Assembly (NCBI GenBank): GCA_048265185.1
Contig: JBLXBZ010000006.1
Coordinates: 1 to 64,000 of the forward strand
DNA: 64,000 bases
Direction: 5' to 3'
DNA from: JBLXBZ01 sp048265185
GTDB taxonomy: Bacteria > Pseudomonadota > Alphaproteobacteria > Rhizobiales > Stappiaceae
A program made the translations under genes and the position numbers. The notes beneath the pieces are model-generated. The model was given only the letters and a program-made list of their open reading frames with translations, did no database searches and was not told the origin of the DNA. Shown in pieces: positions 46,157 to 56,600 of this stretch (its first letter is position 1; the number at the start of each line of letters is the position of its first letter).

Positions 46157-47050
46157 ATGCAGACCGTTCGTGTCCGTATCAACGCTTTGGAACTTGAAGC
46201 GAAACGTATTTTTGAAATTCTGGGAGCGGCTTTCGAGGATGAGGGGCTCCCGGTGACGATCTATGAGCTGGTTCCTTGGGAGCCGGAATGGGTTGTTGAA
46301 GTGCTGATGTTCGACGTCGAGCCGGATGAGGCGATTTCGCAGGTGCGAGATCGTCTTGGCGCCGACGCTTTCGCCGCGCCAATCGAGGCGGAAATTTTGG
46401 CGGAGGACACCAATTGGGTCGCCAAGAGCCTTGAAGGATTGACCCCTGTCGAAGCGGGACGCTTTTTTGTTCACGGCGCCCATGACCGCGATAAGCGTCC
46501 ATTTCATGGGCATTCGATCGAGGTTGAGGCCGCGCTGGCTTTCGGCACTGGCCATCACGGAACCACGGTGGGGTGTCTGGTGGAGCTTGAGCGGGTGCTT
46601 GAGCGGGGAAATTATTTTAGCATTCTCGATCTTGGAACTGGAACGGGGGTGTTGGCGATCGCGGCGGCGCTTATGACGCGCCGGAAAGTCATCGCCACGG
46701 ATATTGATCCGGTCGCCGCGCAGGCGGCTGGGGAAAACGCGCGCCGCAACGGCGTTGGCGCTTTGGTGAAGACATTCACCGCGGCCGGCGTCGATGACAG
46801 GCGTTTCGCCGAACATGGTCCATATGATCTCATTGTTGCGAATATTCTGGCGCGCCCGCTCATGCGCCTCGCCGCGCCGATTTCCCGGCGCATGACGCGC
46901 GACGCGGTGCTTATTTTGTCAGGTTTGCGAGAAATGGACCGCGCGCGGATCGTCTTCGCTTATCAGACCCAGGGTTTTCACCTGGCTCGCAGTCGTTGTC
47001 GGGACGGCTGGTTGACGTTGACTTTCGCCCGGGGGAAGGCTTGTCCCTGA
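46157..47050 (+). CDS. prmA: Ribosomal protein L11 methyltransferase
   Basis: A 297-residue SAM-dependent enzyme that trimethylates L11. An N-terminal substrate-recruiting domain (about 1-95) precedes the methyltransferase domain with LAFGTGHHGTT, LDLGTGTGVLAIAA and DLIVANILARPL, the last holding the NILA motif of the family. AGGAG lies six bases before the ATG at 46157. Confidence 0.95.
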   Translation: MQTVRVRINALELEAKRIFEILGAAFEDEGLPVTIYELVPWEPEWVVEVLMFDVEPDEAISQVRDRLGADAFAAPIEAEILAEDTNWVAKSLEGLTPVEAGRFFVHGAHDRDKRPFHGHSIEVEAALAFGTGHHGTTVGCLVELERVLERGNYFSILDLGTGTGVLAIAAALMTRRKVIATDIDPVAAQAAGENARRNGVGALVKTFTAAGVDDRRFAEHGPYDLIVANILARPLMRLAAPISRRMTRDAVLILSGLREMDRARIVFAYQTQGFHLARSRCRDGWLTLTFARGKACP

Positions 47051-47085
47051 TAGCCGCTGGGGCTAGCGCGCTTGGGGGAAATGCA

Positions 47086-47116
47086 ATAAAGGCCGCGCAA
47101 ATTGCGCGGCCTTTAT
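47086..47116. terminator. Bidirectional terminator between prmA and the DUF1127 gene
   Basis: ataaaggccgcgcaa at 47086-47100 and its exact complement at 47102-47116 form a stem closed by a 5-base loop, with AT-rich flanks on both sides. Two convergent genes end beside it. Confidence 0.8.
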
Positions 47117-47155
47117 CATGTGCTCGAAAGTTTTAGCTCTAAGGTCGCGTCAAGC

Positions 47156-47380
47156 TCAAAAAGGAGCGACGGCGGAACCTTCGCGAGATAATTCGTTCCG
47201 GTCGTAGCCGTGAGCGGCCAATGTGGCGTCGTCGAGCGACAGCAAATAACCGTTTACATAGCGGCGAACCTGACGCTCACGTGCGGAAATCAGGCGGGCG
47301 AAAGCGCGGCGAACCAAGCCGTCGCCGCTTGTGCGAGTCGTTGCGCCAAGGTGTGTGGATGGTGTGATTGCATGAGCCAT
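47156..47380 (-). CDS. Small DUF1127-like protein
   Basis: A 74-residue protein. Residues 35-70 (ARERQVRRYVNGYLLSLDD then TLAAHGYDRNEL) fit the DUF1127/YjiS pattern of an Arg-rich helix and an LxxLDDxxLAxxGxxR core. The ATG at 47380 has GGAG eight bases upstream; the longer frame to 47503 lacks one. Some short DUF1127 proteins in alphaproteobacteria bind RNA and affect phosphate or stress responses; no such role can be assigned here. Confidence 0.7.
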   Translation of the reverse strand: MAHAITPSTHLGATTRTSGDGLVRRAFARLISARERQVRRYVNGYLLSLDDATLAAHGYDRNELSREGSAVAPF

Positions 47381-47609
47381 GATTAAATCTCCGTTCGAGG
47401 TCTCTACCGAGTTTCCTCCCTCAAACTCCTTGAGCTTTAATATGACGGAATAAATAAATTTAAAAAGGTCTATATCTGCATGACAGCGCTGCGATTTTTG
47501 CATGTGCGATATAAATTATTCGCAGTGCACAATAATTTTAGCTCCAAACTGGTCAAAGAACTTGATCGGGAGATTGCGTCTGGTCATCACTCCGTTTAGC
47601 GTCACGCCT

Positions 47610-49427
47610 ATGTTTCAGGTTTTTGACGTAGATCATGATCCCTCCACAGGCCCGGCGAGATGCGCGGCCCTGCGCGAGGAGCTTCGCAAGTCCGGTTTTG
47701 ACGGATTTCTCGCGCCACGCGCCGATGCGCACCAAGGGGAGTATGTTCCCCCGTCCGATTGCCGCTTGCAATGGTTGACCGGTTTCGCCGGTTCCGCAGG
47801 CGTGGCGGTGGTTCTCCTTGATAAGGCGGCGATATTCGTTGATGGCCGTTATACGTTGCAGGTGCGCGAGCAGGTTGACGTGGCCACATTCACGCCGGAG
47901 CATCTGCATGAGACGCCGCCGGCCGATTGGCTGTCGCGCGCGTTGAAGCCCGGTCAGCGGCTGGCCTATGACCCGATGCTTCATACGATCAGCGACGTGC
48001 GTCGCTTAAAGGAGGCGTGCGAGAAAGCCGGCGCGGAGCTTGTTGCGGTTGAGAAGAATCTGATCGACGCCATATGGGAAGGGCGTCCAAGCGCTCCTTT
48101 GGGGCAAGTGAGTTTGCAGCCGATTGAGCAGGCGGGGGAAAGCGCTGAGAGCAAACTGGAGCGCGTCAGGGCCCTCATTGCGGACAACGGCGCGGACGCG
48201 GTGGTTCTGACGCAACCGGATTCTATCGCATGGCTGTTTAACATTCGCGGCTCCGATGTCGAACACACGCCTTTGCCCTTGTCTTTTGGCGTGCTGCGGG
48301 CGACGGGCGAAGCGGAGCTTTTCATTGATGGGCGAAAACTTTCCAATTCGGTCCGCGATTACCTTGAGCCCTTGACGCAAATTCGCCCGGTGGAGGAATT
48401 GCTTGAGGGAGTGGGGGCGGCGGCCCGCGCGGGCGGGCGCGTTATGCTTGATCCCGCTCTTGCTGGCGAGGCGCTGCGAAAAGCGGTCGTGGAGGCGGGC
48501 GGTCACGTGGTGGAGAAGGCGGACCCGGTGCTCTTGCCAAAGGCGATCAAAAACGCGGCGGAGATTGCCGGCGCCCGCGCGGCGCATCTGCGCGACGGGG
48601 CGGCTTATGCGCGTTTTTTGTGTTGGTTCGACGCGCAGGTAGAGGCCGGCGCGGAGCTGGACGAGATTGGCGCGGCGCAGGCTCTGGAGCGGTTCCGGGT
48701 GGAAACTGGCGCGCTTCTGGACATTTCCTTTGACACGATTTCAGGGGCAGGGCCGAATGCGGCGATCTGTCATTACCGCGTAGATCGTCAAAGCAACCGT
48801 AAGATCCCGCGTGACAGTCTGTTCTTGATCGATTCCGGCGCGCAATATCAAGATGGCACCACGGACATCACCCGCACATTGGCCGTTGGCTCAGTCGAGC
48901 GGACCATGCGTGAGCATTTCACGTTGGTGCTTCAAGGGCATATCGCCATCGCCACGGCGCGTTTCCCTGAAGGCGTGAGCGGGGCGCAAATTGACGCCTT
49001 CGCTCGCATGGCGCTGTGGAGGCGTGGATTGGACTTTGATCATGGAACGGGGCATGGCGTGGGGTCTTACCTGTCCGTTCATGAAGGGCCGCAGCGCATC
49101 GCCAAGACAGGAACCACGCCTTTGCGCGCGGGGATGATCGTGTCGAATGAGCCGGGTTATTATCGCGACAATTCTTATGGAATTCGCATTGAAAATCTGG
49201 AGTTGGTCATGCCGGCCGAAGATATTGCGGGGGGCGAGCGAAAAATGCATCGCTTTGAAGCGCTCACCCTTGCGCCGATTGACCGGCGGCTTGTGTGCAA
49301 GGACATGCTGAGCGAGGAGGAGTTGAGCTGGCTCAATTCTTATCACGAGCGGGTTTTACAAGAAATCGGGCCGCTGGTGGACGAGGCGACGCGGGCGTGG
49401 CTGGAGCAGGCGACTCGCTCGATATAG
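47610..49427 (+). CDS. Xaa-Pro aminopeptidase (peptidase M24, long form)
   Basis: A 605-residue metallopeptidase with two creatinase-N-like domains (about 10-150 and 165-320), the pita-bread catalytic domain (about 325-535) and an M24_C tail. Metal ligands are in LIDSGAQYQDGTTDITRT (two Asp), GHGVGSYLSVHE (His), SNEPGYY (Glu) and RIENLELV (Glu). It removes an N-terminal residue before proline in the cytoplasm. Start is uncertain: ATG 47610 has no clear ribosome site, but the frame upstream (to 47502) has no conserved residues. Confidence 0.92.
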   Translation: MFQVFDVDHDPSTGPARCAALREELRKSGFDGFLAPRADAHQGEYVPPSDCRLQWLTGFAGSAGVAVVLLDKAAIFVDGRYTLQVREQVDVATFTPEHLHETPPADWLSRALKPGQRLAYDPMLHTISDVRRLKEACEKAGAELVAVEKNLIDAIWEGRPSAPLGQVSLQPIEQAGESAESKLERVRALIADNGADAVVLTQPDSIAWLFNIRGSDVEHTPLPLSFGVLRATGEAELFIDGRKLSNSVRDYLEPLTQIRPVEELLEGVGAAARAGGRVMLDPALAGEALRKAVVEAGGHVVEKADPVLLPKAIKNAAEIAGARAAHLRDGAAYARFLCWFDAQVEAGAELDEIGAAQALERFRVETGALLDISFDTISGAGPNAAICHYRVDRQSNRKIPRDSLFLIDSGAQYQDGTTDITRTLAVGSVERTMREHFTLVLQGHIAIATARFPEGVSGAQIDAFARMALWRRGLDFDHGTGHGVGSYLSVHEGPQRIAKTGTTPLRAGMIVSNEPGYYRDNSYGIRIENLELVMPAEDIAGGERKMHRFEALTLAPIDRRLVCKDMLSEEELSWLNSYHERVLQEIGPLVDEATRAWLEQATRSI

Positions 49428-49500
49428 TCGTAAATACGAAGCATGTTCTTGTTAAGAAACGTTTTGGAATTCTCTGTTTTGAATGTGAGGAGTTTCTGAT

Positions 49501-50094
49501 GTGTTAACTTTAATTCATAGCCCACAGTCACGCTCCAGTCGCTTCATCTGGCTGTTGGAGGAGCTCGGCGCGCCATATGAGATTGAATATGTGACGATCC
49601 GGCGGATGGACGGAAGCGGCGGCGTTGATCCGCGCAATCCACAGCCGGAGGGTAAGGTTCCGGCTCTAGTGCATGACGGCGTGCTAATGGATGAATCAAG
49701 CGCTATCGCGCTTTATCTCACTGATTTGTTTCCAGACGCTGGTTTGGGCGCGCCAATTGGCGATAAGGAAAGAGGGCGCTATCTGTCCTGGCTTGCATGG
49801 AGCGGCGCCGAGGCTGAACCTGCGATTTACGCAAAAATCTCCGGTCAAGCTGAGACGGACCCCTATCAGGCCAAGCGTTATGAGCAGGTTTGCGCGCGTA
49901 TTCAAAAAGCGATGGAAGCCGGCCCTTATATGATGGGAGAACGGTTTACGGCGGTTGATATCTTGATGTTTTCCGCGTTCCAATTCGTTGGTGATTTTTT
50001 ACCGCAAGGAGAGAACGTCAAGCGTTATCTAGCTACGGTCGGCGCCAGATCAGCGCTTGCTCGGAGCCTCGCCAAGGACGCTGCGCCTGATTGA
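49501..50094 (+). CDS. Glutathione S-transferase family protein
   Basis: A 197-residue GST. The N-terminal thioredoxin-like domain (SPQSRSSRFIWLLEELGAPYE, then GKVPALVHDGVLMDESSAI with the glutathione-binding Glu-Ser pair) is followed by an all-helical domain (about 85-195). The active-site Ser is probably among SRSSR. The start is GTG 49501 with GAGGAG about ten bases upstream. Substrate unknown. Confidence 0.9.
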   Translation: MLTLIHSPQSRSSRFIWLLEELGAPYEIEYVTIRRMDGSGGVDPRNPQPEGKVPALVHDGVLMDESSAIALYLTDLFPDAGLGAPIGDKERGRYLSWLAWSGAEAEPAIYAKISGQAETDPYQAKRYEQVCARIQKAMEAGPYMMGERFTAVDILMFSAFQFVGDFLPQGENVKRYLATVGARSALARSLAKDAAPD

Positions 50095-50122
50095 GCCTCC
50101 TGTTCTGCTGATGTGGCGGCGC

Positions 50123-51766
50123 TTAGCGGTGTTCCTCCACATTGGCCTGAATTAACGCTGAATTGAAGAAGCGTAGCGCCCGGACGTGACTGGCGTGACC
50201 GATGAGCCGGGTTGGAACCCGGGGATCGACGACGGGTAGGCGGGCGGCGCCGCTTTCATCAAAAATCTTGAGCGCGGTCTCCAACGTGTCGGTGGTCCTT
50301 AAAACGACGGTGGTTGTCTCTAGGTCCAGCTCGTTTTCGGTTTGCACATCTTGTAGTGGTTCAAGAAAGTCGCTCACATGCACGATGCGCACCAGCCAGC
50401 GGTGTGCGCCTTCCTGCAGCATGACGCCGCGGGTCTCCAGCTGCCAGTGGAAATAGGAGCGCCCGTGAATGGCTTGCGTGAGGCCGGTGGCGATGGAGAC
50501 GCTGATCAGCAGCGCGATGGAAAGCGCGTAGCCCCCCGTCAGTTCAAACACGATCATTGTGGTGGAGAAGGGGGCTCCGAGAACGGCGGCGGCCACGGCG
50601 CCCATGCCTAGAATTGCATAAAGCCCATGCGAGGACGCGTGTTCGGGAAAAGCCGCCGCGGCGATGAGGCCAAAGGCGCCGCCGGTCATGGCGCCTAAGT
50701 AAAGTGCTGGCGAGAATATGCCGCCGCCGAAACGCGAGGCCAGAGTGATCGCCGTCGCCGCGGTTTTCATCACAATCAAGGTCAGCATCAAGGTAAGCGG
50801 CAATTGATGTTTGAGCGCGGCGTCGGTGGCCTCATAGCCAACCCCGAGAACTTCAGGAAAAAAGACCCCCATAGCCCCAACGGCGAAGCCGCCGATCACA
50901 GGGCGGCTCCAAAGCGGCAGAGTGACGTTGCGGGCGATCCAATCGGTTCCAATGAGGGCCAGTTGAAACAGGATGGCGACCGCTGCGCATGTCAGCCCAA
51001 GAAGAGCGAAGGAGGGAATTTCCCAGTAAGAAGTGATCTGATATTCGGGAATGATGAAGGCCGCCACATTGCCGAACCAGAGCCGGGACAACAAGGTTCC
51101 AAGGGTGGCGCTGATAACGATGGGCACGAAGGCGGTGAGGGCGTAATGGCCAAGCACCACCTCGTGAGCGAAAAGAACGCCGGCGATGGGGGCGTTGAAG
51201 GAGGCGGAAACGGCGCTGGCGACGCCGCAGGCGAGCAAAATGCGGCGCGAGACGTCCGGCAGGCGAAAGGCGTTGCTCAAGGCCGTGCTAATGGTGGCTC
51301 CCAGATGCACCATTGGCCCTTCGCGTCCGGCGCTGGCTCCGCTTCCCAGAGAGATGGCGGTGAGGATCGCTGAAGATATGCCGCCCCAGAAAGGCAATCC
51401 CCGGCCGCCTTGAACGCGCGCCTCAATCACGTCCGCGACGCCGCCGGCTCTTTGTTTGGGTTGTATTTTCGCCAGAATGAGGCCGACGATCAGGCCGCCG
51501 GCGGCGGGCGACAGCAAGACGACCCACCAGGGCAGAGCGGCGGCGGCGGTGAAGAGCTGCTCGCTCGCCGTGCCGAAAAAGCTCCATTGCACTGCGCCGA
51601 TCAGTTGACGAAAGAGAATTGCGGCCAGCGCGACCAGCACGCCGAGAAAAATGGAGACCGCCCAAATGAGCGGCAGCCGGGCTGACAGAAACAGCTGTAC
51701 GTTCGGCTTGACCCATGTGACGAAAAGCGTTGGAAATCGGCGCAAAACATCGAAAATCGGAGGCAT
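50123..51766 (-). CDS. ClC-family chloride channel or transporter with CBS pair
   Basis: A 547-residue membrane protein. Pore motifs are GSGASAGREGPMVHLGA (GREGP) and SFNAPIAGVLFAHE. The membrane part spans about residues 25-415 and two CBS-like stretches follow (about 435-540, ending LIGHASHVRALRFF). CBS domains usually bind nucleotides and gate the channel. The start at 51766 is chosen for its match to family N-termini; a frame to 51898 adds 44 unlikely residues. Convergent with the GST gene. Confidence 0.9.
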   Translation of the reverse strand: MPPIFDVLRRFPTLFVTWVKPNVQLFLSARLPLIWAVSIFLGVLVALAAILFRQLIGAVQWSFFGTASEQLFTAAAALPWWVVLLSPAAGGLIVGLILAKIQPKQRAGGVADVIEARVQGGRGLPFWGGISSAILTAISLGSGASAGREGPMVHLGATISTALSNAFRLPDVSRRILLACGVASAVSASFNAPIAGVLFAHEVVLGHYALTAFVPIVISATLGTLLSRLWFGNVAAFIIPEYQITSYWEIPSFALLGLTCAAVAILFQLALIGTDWIARNVTLPLWSRPVIGGFAVGAMGVFFPEVLGVGYEATDAALKHQLPLTLMLTLIVMKTAATAITLASRFGGGIFSPALYLGAMTGGAFGLIAAAAFPEHASSHGLYAILGMGAVAAAVLGAPFSTTMIVFELTGGYALSIALLISVSIATGLTQAIHGRSYFHWQLETRGVMLQEGAHRWLVRIVHVSDFLEPLQDVQTENELDLETTTVVLRTTDTLETALKIFDESGAARLPVVDPRVPTRLIGHASHVRALRFFNSALIQANVEEHR

Positions 51767-52133
51767 ATTGCGTCTTACCCGCTGGGTGGAGATTAAATTT
51801 GGCTGCGAAATTCGCGGGCTCGTAATTGAATGGCGTGTTTTAGGTGCGCGCAAAATTGATTTGCAACATCTGGTTCGGGATTGATCGGTCGAATCCATTT
51901 GATTTCTTTGATGAAGTGACCACCATGCAATAGATTGAAAAAAAATCCAGATGTGTTCTCAATGAATGCGCTTTTAGGTCGTCAGCTTGGTGAAGCTGTG
52001 ATGAAATTGCAATAGAGTGTGAGCGCTTCTGCGGGGAGAAGGACGTTTCTTTGCGTGCGGATCGGGCGTGTTTGCATCTAATGAACAGAGAGAAGGTCGT
52101 GGTTTCGTGACGAATGCACAAGGTGGACAGGAT

Positions 52134-53546
52134 ATGGGAGTGAGTGAGCGCGGGGCGAACGCCGGGGAGAACGACGCTCGCGTACACGCCCTTGCAGAGC
52201 TTGAAGCGCGCTTTGGAGATCAATTCTCCAGCTCAAAGCCAATTTGCGAGCAACATGGTCACACCACTACTTGGATAGCGAATCAACCTCCTGAAGCGGT
52301 GATTTTCGCCCGTTCCACGGAAGATGTGTCGGCGGCGATGAAAATATGCCACGCGCACCGCCTTCCCGTGATCCCCTTCGGGACCGGCACGTCTTTGGAA
52401 GGTCATGTGAACGCGCCTTATGGCGGCGTTTCCATCGACTTATCGCAAATGAACAATGTGATTGAGGTCAATGCGGATGATCTGGACTGCGTGGTTCAGG
52501 CGGGGGTTACTCGAAAACAGCTGAATCTCTATCTTCGCGACACCGGACTTTTCTTTCCCATTGATCCCGGCGCCGACGCCAGCATTGGCGGCATGGCCGC
52601 GACCCGGGCTTCTGGCACCAACGCCGTGCGCTATGGCACCATGAAAGACGCGGTGATTGGTTTGACTGTCGTGCGCGCTGACGGCGTCATCATAAAAACT
52701 GGCGGGCGGGCGCGTAAATCCTCCGCCGGCTATGATCTGACGCGTCTGTTCGTAGGGTCCGAGGGAACGCTTGGACTGATTACGGAAGTGACCTTGCGTC
52801 TGCACGGCGTGCCGGAGGCAATTTCTGGCGGGGTGTGCTCGTTCGCTGATATTCGCTCTGCTTGCGATGCGGTTATCAGCACGGTTCAATGTGGAATTCC
52901 AGTGGCGAGAATTGAACTGCTGGACGCTTTGCAGGTGCGAGCGTGCAACGCCTACTCCAAGCTTGACCTGCCTGAAACCCCGGCGCTTTTTCTGGAGTTT
53001 CACGGCACGGAGACGGGCGTGCGCGAACAGGCGGAATTATTCACGGAGATCGCCTCTGACAATGGCGGCGGCGCGTTTGAGTGGACGACCAACCCGGAAG
53101 AGCGGAGCCGCCTATGGACCGCGCGTCATGACGCTTATTGGGCGGCGATCGGTTTGCGTCCCGGTTGCAAAGGAATGACGACTGACGTTTGCGTTCCTAT
53201 CTCCCGGTTGGCGGATTGCGTCGGGGCGACGATTGACGATCTGGCGAGCTCTGGTTTGATCGCGCCAATTGTGGGACATGTGGGGGATGGGAATTTCCAC
53301 GTGCTCGCGCTTGTGGATGTGGAAAACGAAGAAGAGACGAAGCGGGCGGAAGAATTTGTCGTTCGGTTGACGGAGAGGGCGCTTGATATGGGCGGCACAT
53401 GCACCGGCGAACATGGCGTGGGCCAGGGTAAAATGAAATATATGGCGCGCGAGCATGGCGAAGCGCTTGATGTGATGCGTGCGATTAAACAGGCGTTGGA
53501 CCCTCTCGGGATTATGAATCCGGGAAAAATAGTTGAACTGAGATGA
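52134..53546 (+). CDS. FAD-binding oxidase, D-lactate dehydrogenase-like
   Basis: A 470-residue enzyme of the VAO/FAD_binding_4 family. The FAD domain (about 35-215) has VIPFGTGTSLEGH and IDPGADASIGGMAATRASGTN; the C-terminal cap (about 220-470) has GHVGDGNFHVLAL and CTGEHGVGQGK with the His and Glu of lactate or glycolate oxidases. It most resembles D-lactate dehydrogenases (LDHD), feeding electrons to cytochromes or quinones. D-2-hydroxyglutarate or glycolate remain possible. Starts at 52068, 52107 and 52134 are in frame; 52134 has AAGGTGG upstream. Confidence 0.88.
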   Translation: MGVSERGANAGENDARVHALAELEARFGDQFSSSKPICEQHGHTTTWIANQPPEAVIFARSTEDVSAAMKICHAHRLPVIPFGTGTSLEGHVNAPYGGVSIDLSQMNNVIEVNADDLDCVVQAGVTRKQLNLYLRDTGLFFPIDPGADASIGGMAATRASGTNAVRYGTMKDAVIGLTVVRADGVIIKTGGRARKSSAGYDLTRLFVGSEGTLGLITEVTLRLHGVPEAISGGVCSFADIRSACDAVISTVQCGIPVARIELLDALQVRACNAYSKLDLPETPALFLEFHGTETGVREQAELFTEIASDNGGGAFEWTTNPEERSRLWTARHDAYWAAIGLRPGCKGMTTDVCVPISRLADCVGATIDDLASSGLIAPIVGHVGDGNFHVLALVDVENEEETKRAEEFVVRLTERALDMGGTCTGEHGVGQGKMKYMAREHGEALDVMRAIKQALDPLGIMNPGKIVELR

Positions 53547-53631
53547 TTTTGAGCGCCTGAGCTGCATAAATTGGGGTGTTGGCGCGACCGCCGCAAGCGA
53601 TTTTTAAATAAGGTCGCAAGGGAGAGTATGG

Positions 53632-56600
53632 GTGAATTCGGTTTATATTTCAGTTGGCGCGACACTCATTCTGGTTCTGCTTGCGGCGCTTGTTGGTCCT
53701 TTTTTTGTCGATTGGTCCACATACCGCAGCACCTTTGAGGAATATGGCGAGGAGATTTTGGGACATCGCGTCTCCGTGATGGGAGAGGCGGACATGCGCC
53801 TGCTGCCGACGCCAACTCTTGTGTTCACGGATGTGAGGGTTGGCGAAGCGGAAGATCCTCTGCTCGCCGTTTCGCGTTTTGCCGTTCGCGTCGAACTGCC
53901 GCCGCTTTTGCGCGGAGAGATCCGGGTGATGGACATGCGCCTAGAAAAACCGCGCTTGCAACTATCGCTTGACGAACGCGGGCGGCTTGACTGGTTTACG
54001 CGGGCGCGTTCAGGAGCGGCGATCTCCTCCCTCGATCCGGACGACGTTGTTATTGATCAGGTTGAAATCGTAGACGGGTCCATACGCGTCGTTGACGCGC
54101 GCTCCGGCGGAACGCATACGGCGAGCGGCGCGAATTTCATCATGTCCGCGCGCTCTCTTGCTGGGCCGTTCAAACTGGATGGCAGTCTGCGCGTTGAAGA
54201 TGCGCCTGTGAATTTGCGTTTCGCCAGCGGGCGTCTTGAAAACGGCGCGCTGCGAGTGAAAGCTCAAGTGGTGCCGGCCACATATCCGGCTGAGTTTTTC
54301 TTTGACGGCGATCTTATCCAGTCTAATGGCCAGCCAAGCTATGAAGGGGAGTTTACGGTGTCTTCGGTGACGCCGGAGGACCTGCTGCATCAAAGCTGGC
54401 GGAGTGAGGGGCGCTTTCATCTTGATCCAGCGGCTTTGAAGCTGGAAGAGGCGAATTTTCTCTATGGTCCGCAGGAAAGGCCTTTGACGTTTGAGGGGGA
54501 AGGGGAGGTGGATTTTGCCTCTCCTGCGCAATTTGAGCTGCGCGTGAGCGCCAAGCAAATAGATCTGGACCGCCTTCTCGGCGCAGGGCCTAAAAATCCG
54601 GCCTCTGCCAAAGCGGCGGCCTCGAAGTTGTTGGCGCTCGCCGCGAGTTTGCCGCCGCCGCCTTTGCCGGGGCGGATCGACTTTCAAGCCCCAAGCGTCG
54701 TGGTCGCCGGCGGAGTAATTCAGAATGTGAAGCTGGACGCTCAATCTCATGCCAATGGTTGGGGGGTGCATAGAGCTGCGGGAAAGCTCCCGGGACGAAC
54801 GAATATTTCTTTGACGGGCGATCTGGAGGTGTTTCCGCGTCCAGCTTATCGCGGACGGGTTGCTCTTGATTCAGAGCAACCTGCGGGCCTTCTGGATTGG
54901 CTCTCGGGGGGCGTTGAGGGAATTCCGCCTATGGAGCCGGTCGCTTTTGAGGGACGTTTGGCTGCTGACGGCGATGGGTTTGCGTTGAATGAACTGAGCT
55001 TTCGCTTGGCGGATGCGCCGGGAAGGGGAACCATCGACTATCGAACGCCGGAAAATCAGAGCGCCGCATTTTCCGTCGATGTCGACGCAGAGCGCCTGGA
55101 TCTTGATCAGATCAGGATATTCGCCAATCTTATCGGATTGACGTCGAAGACGGGCGGAGAGAGACTTGAGGTTCCGCGAACTGAAATGTCGTTGAAGCTA
55201 TTTGCTCGAACGCTCATAGCCGGCGCCGTCAAGGCGCGTGACGTGGCGGTGGACGCAAATTATCTGGGCGATAAGCTTTCTATTACGGAATTTACCGCCA
55301 GGGATATCGCTGGCGCGAATGTTTCCGTTCGCGGTGTCGTTGAGAATGCGTCTTCTGCCCCGGATGGCGATCTGGAGGCGGATATTGACGCGCCGCGTGC
55401 GTCAGGTCTTCTCGCGGTCGCTTCGTCCTTGTTTCCTGACACGCCGGTTTTAAAACAATTGAACGCGCGAGCCGACTTGCTTGAGCCTGCCTCTCTCTCT
55501 CTGCGTTTCAATGGAAGGTCGGCGCCGGAAGGTGGCTCAAGCGCCGCCAAAGTCGATATTGAAGGTGATATCGCGGGAACAAGGCTTGTAGGTTTTTCAG
55601 AGCTTGACGGCAGGCTTGATCAATGGCGAGACGCCCGACTTTTGCTGGAGCTGGAGCTGGAGCGCGATAACGGCGGCGAATTGTTGCGCCAGTTTGGGGT
55701 TGATTCCGTTCCCCTTGCAGGAGTGGGCGCGGGATCTTTCAAGTTGAAGGCGCAAGGAACGGCGAATGATGAGCTGGATTTTCGGGCGCGGGCGAATGTG
55801 GCGGGCGGCACGGCGCTTTTCGTCGGCCAGGCGCAGGCGCCGCAGGATATGCCGATAAGCTATACTGGCGATTTGGTGGCGCAAGCGAAAGATATCACCA
55901 CGCTTATGTTGTTGGCGGGGAGAATGCCGCCGCTTATGGCGGGGGCGCAGGATGTGGACTTGGCGGCGCATATCGAGGGCGTAGGGGACGCCTTCAGGAT
56001 TAGCGATATCGCAGGGCGCTTGGCGTCGTCGCAAATTGCTGGAAATTTGAGCGTCGAGCTTCGTAAAAGATTAAAGACCGTTCCTGCGCGTGTTTCGGGA
56101 GAGCTTTCGCTGTCCCGTCTTGATCTTCAATCCGTTGCGATGTTGATGCTTGGCGCCGATAGCTGGCGGCCTATGGTTGGCGAGCCGGAGGAGGGGCTTT
56201 GGTCTTCTCGTGCTTTTGGCGCCCCGATCGCGACTGGTCTTGACGCGGATATTGATATTGTCAGCGATCATTTTTCGTTTGGGGAAGGGATTGTCGCTTC
56301 TTCGGCCAAGTCACGGGTACGTTTGCGTGACAATGAGCTTGGGTTGACCGTTGAATCCGCCGAACTGGGCGGTGGTGCGCTTCAAGGCTTTATGGAGATC
56401 AGGCGGGCGGGCGGTCAGGCTGAGCTTTCTGGGAATTTAAACCTGGACGGCGCTGATGTGGCTAGTTTCGCTCCCCGTAAATCTGGACGCGTCATAGCAA
56501 CGGGAACGTTTGATCTGGCGGCGGAGTTCGCAGGGGCCGGGCGTTCAGTTTCCGGCGTCGTCTCCAGCTTGTCGGGCGGCGGCGCCATTGACGTCCGCGC